Part shown: positions 50,271 through 50,397 of the stretch, piece after piece
How the letters are laid out: each line of letters starts with the position of its first letter
How positions within the stretch are numbered: position 1 is the stretch's first letter
NCBI RefSeq assembly: GCF_024490875.1
Contig: NZ_JACCLX010000024.1
Location: forward strand, 1 to 50,397
Direction: 5' to 3'
Source: Methanocaldococcus sp.
GTDB lineage: Archaea; AGJL01; Methanococci; Methanococcales; Methanocaldococcaceae
DNA: 50,397 bases
Notes under the pieces: model-generated
The model's database searches: none
Seen by the model: the letters and a program-made list of their open reading frames with translations, nothing else
Told to the model about the DNA's origin: nothing
Translations under genes and position numbers: made by a program

Positions 50271-50397
50271 GAGGTAGTTATAGATGGAGGCGAAAGAATT
50301 AAGCCAGGAGATAATGGTAATAAATTTGGAATTATTAGGGAATCTATTATAGAAGGACTTAGTTTTTCGTTTAAGGAGGGAGAAGAAGCTTTCTACA
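50271..50397 (+). CDS. Right-edge partial reading frame lacking a standard start
   Basis: From 50271 the frame reads [18 protein letters not shown] and continues to the edge with protein-like composition. It contains no ATG, GTG or TTG, and a TAA at 50268-50270 closes it upstream. An in-frame ATG at 50247 is cut off by two TAA codons. AGAGGTAG at 50270-50277 looks like a ribosome site, but the ATG it serves (50284) is in another frame and gives only 22 codons. A non-standard start, a frameshift or a sequence error would explain it. No family is recognised. Confidence 0.4.

Noticed and set aside
50284-50352. 22-codon ORF beginning ATGGAGGCG
   Set aside because: It is too short and in a different frame from the protein-like reading. 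Probably chance.
1-50397. tRNA, rRNA, CRISPR arrays or snoRNA-like genes
   Set aside because: Structured RNAs of hyperthermophiles stand out as G/C-rich patches in such AT-rich DNA. None was seen in the intergenic regions. C/D box sRNAs could escape this reading.

Overview
The window is very A+T-rich and archaeal. It carries TFB and TFE, Gar1, Nmd3, an ABCE1-type factor, the RNase P Pop5 subunit, archaeal SelB and Hjc. Methanogen-only functions are also present: F420-0:glutamate ligase, MptA, [Fe]-hydrogenase Hmd with its hcg genes, F420H2 oxidase FprA and a methanogen 2-oxosuberate-type aconitase. GGTGA/GGAGG ribosome sites, several TTG/GTG starts and an intein in TFB, together with gene blocks I remember from Methanocaldococcus jannaschii, point to a hyperthermophilic Methanocaldococcus. 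The blocks are joined differently from my memory of M. jannaschii, so this is probably a relative. No database was searched.

Region 1 (1-9.8 kb): sulfur-relay genes, cofE and cbiL, then a replication-origin-like locus at 2.65-6.64 kb. The locus holds a wHTH protein without a P-loop, a convergent intergenic region with nested inverted repeats sharing one centre, a winged-helix/SWIM-like zinc protein, a repeat-bearing 640-bp intergenic region, and a diverged Orc1/Cdc6-like AAA+ ATPase. mptA, an ATP-grasp gene, tfe and an HD-domain gene follow.

Region 2 (9.8-25.8 kb): a three-gene TadA/TadB/TadC-like secretion or pilus motor set lies downstream of gar1 and an intein-containing tfb. After these come a cyclase-family gene, a probable methanogenesis marker 6 gene, hjc, selB, the RNase P gene, nadC, two small unknowns, mdh, and a pheS-hcgB-hcgC operon. 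A radical SAM gene closes the region.

Region 3 (25.8-33.4 kb): an oxygen-defence set (fprA, hemerythrin, rubrerythrin) whose outer two promoters share a CGAACCG element beside the TATA box. The Lrp-type regulator Ptr2 is divergent from a ferredoxin gene across a CCGAATTTCGG dyad. argD, leuB and ABCE1 follow.

Region 4 (33.5-50.4 kb): hmd with hcgA, an unknown gene and hcgG; DUF166; nmd3; an RlmI-like methyltransferase; hacA with CBS and wHTH partners; DUF169, thioredoxin and a 63-residue protein; then ClC, gamma-carbonic anhydrase, ribH, hisE, a LysR regulator, the archaeal FBP aldolase/phosphatase, a metallo-beta-lactamase and a right-edge reading frame without a normal start. No tRNA, rRNA, CRISPR or insertion sequence was seen. 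The most interesting part is the origin-like locus at 2.65-6.64 kb.
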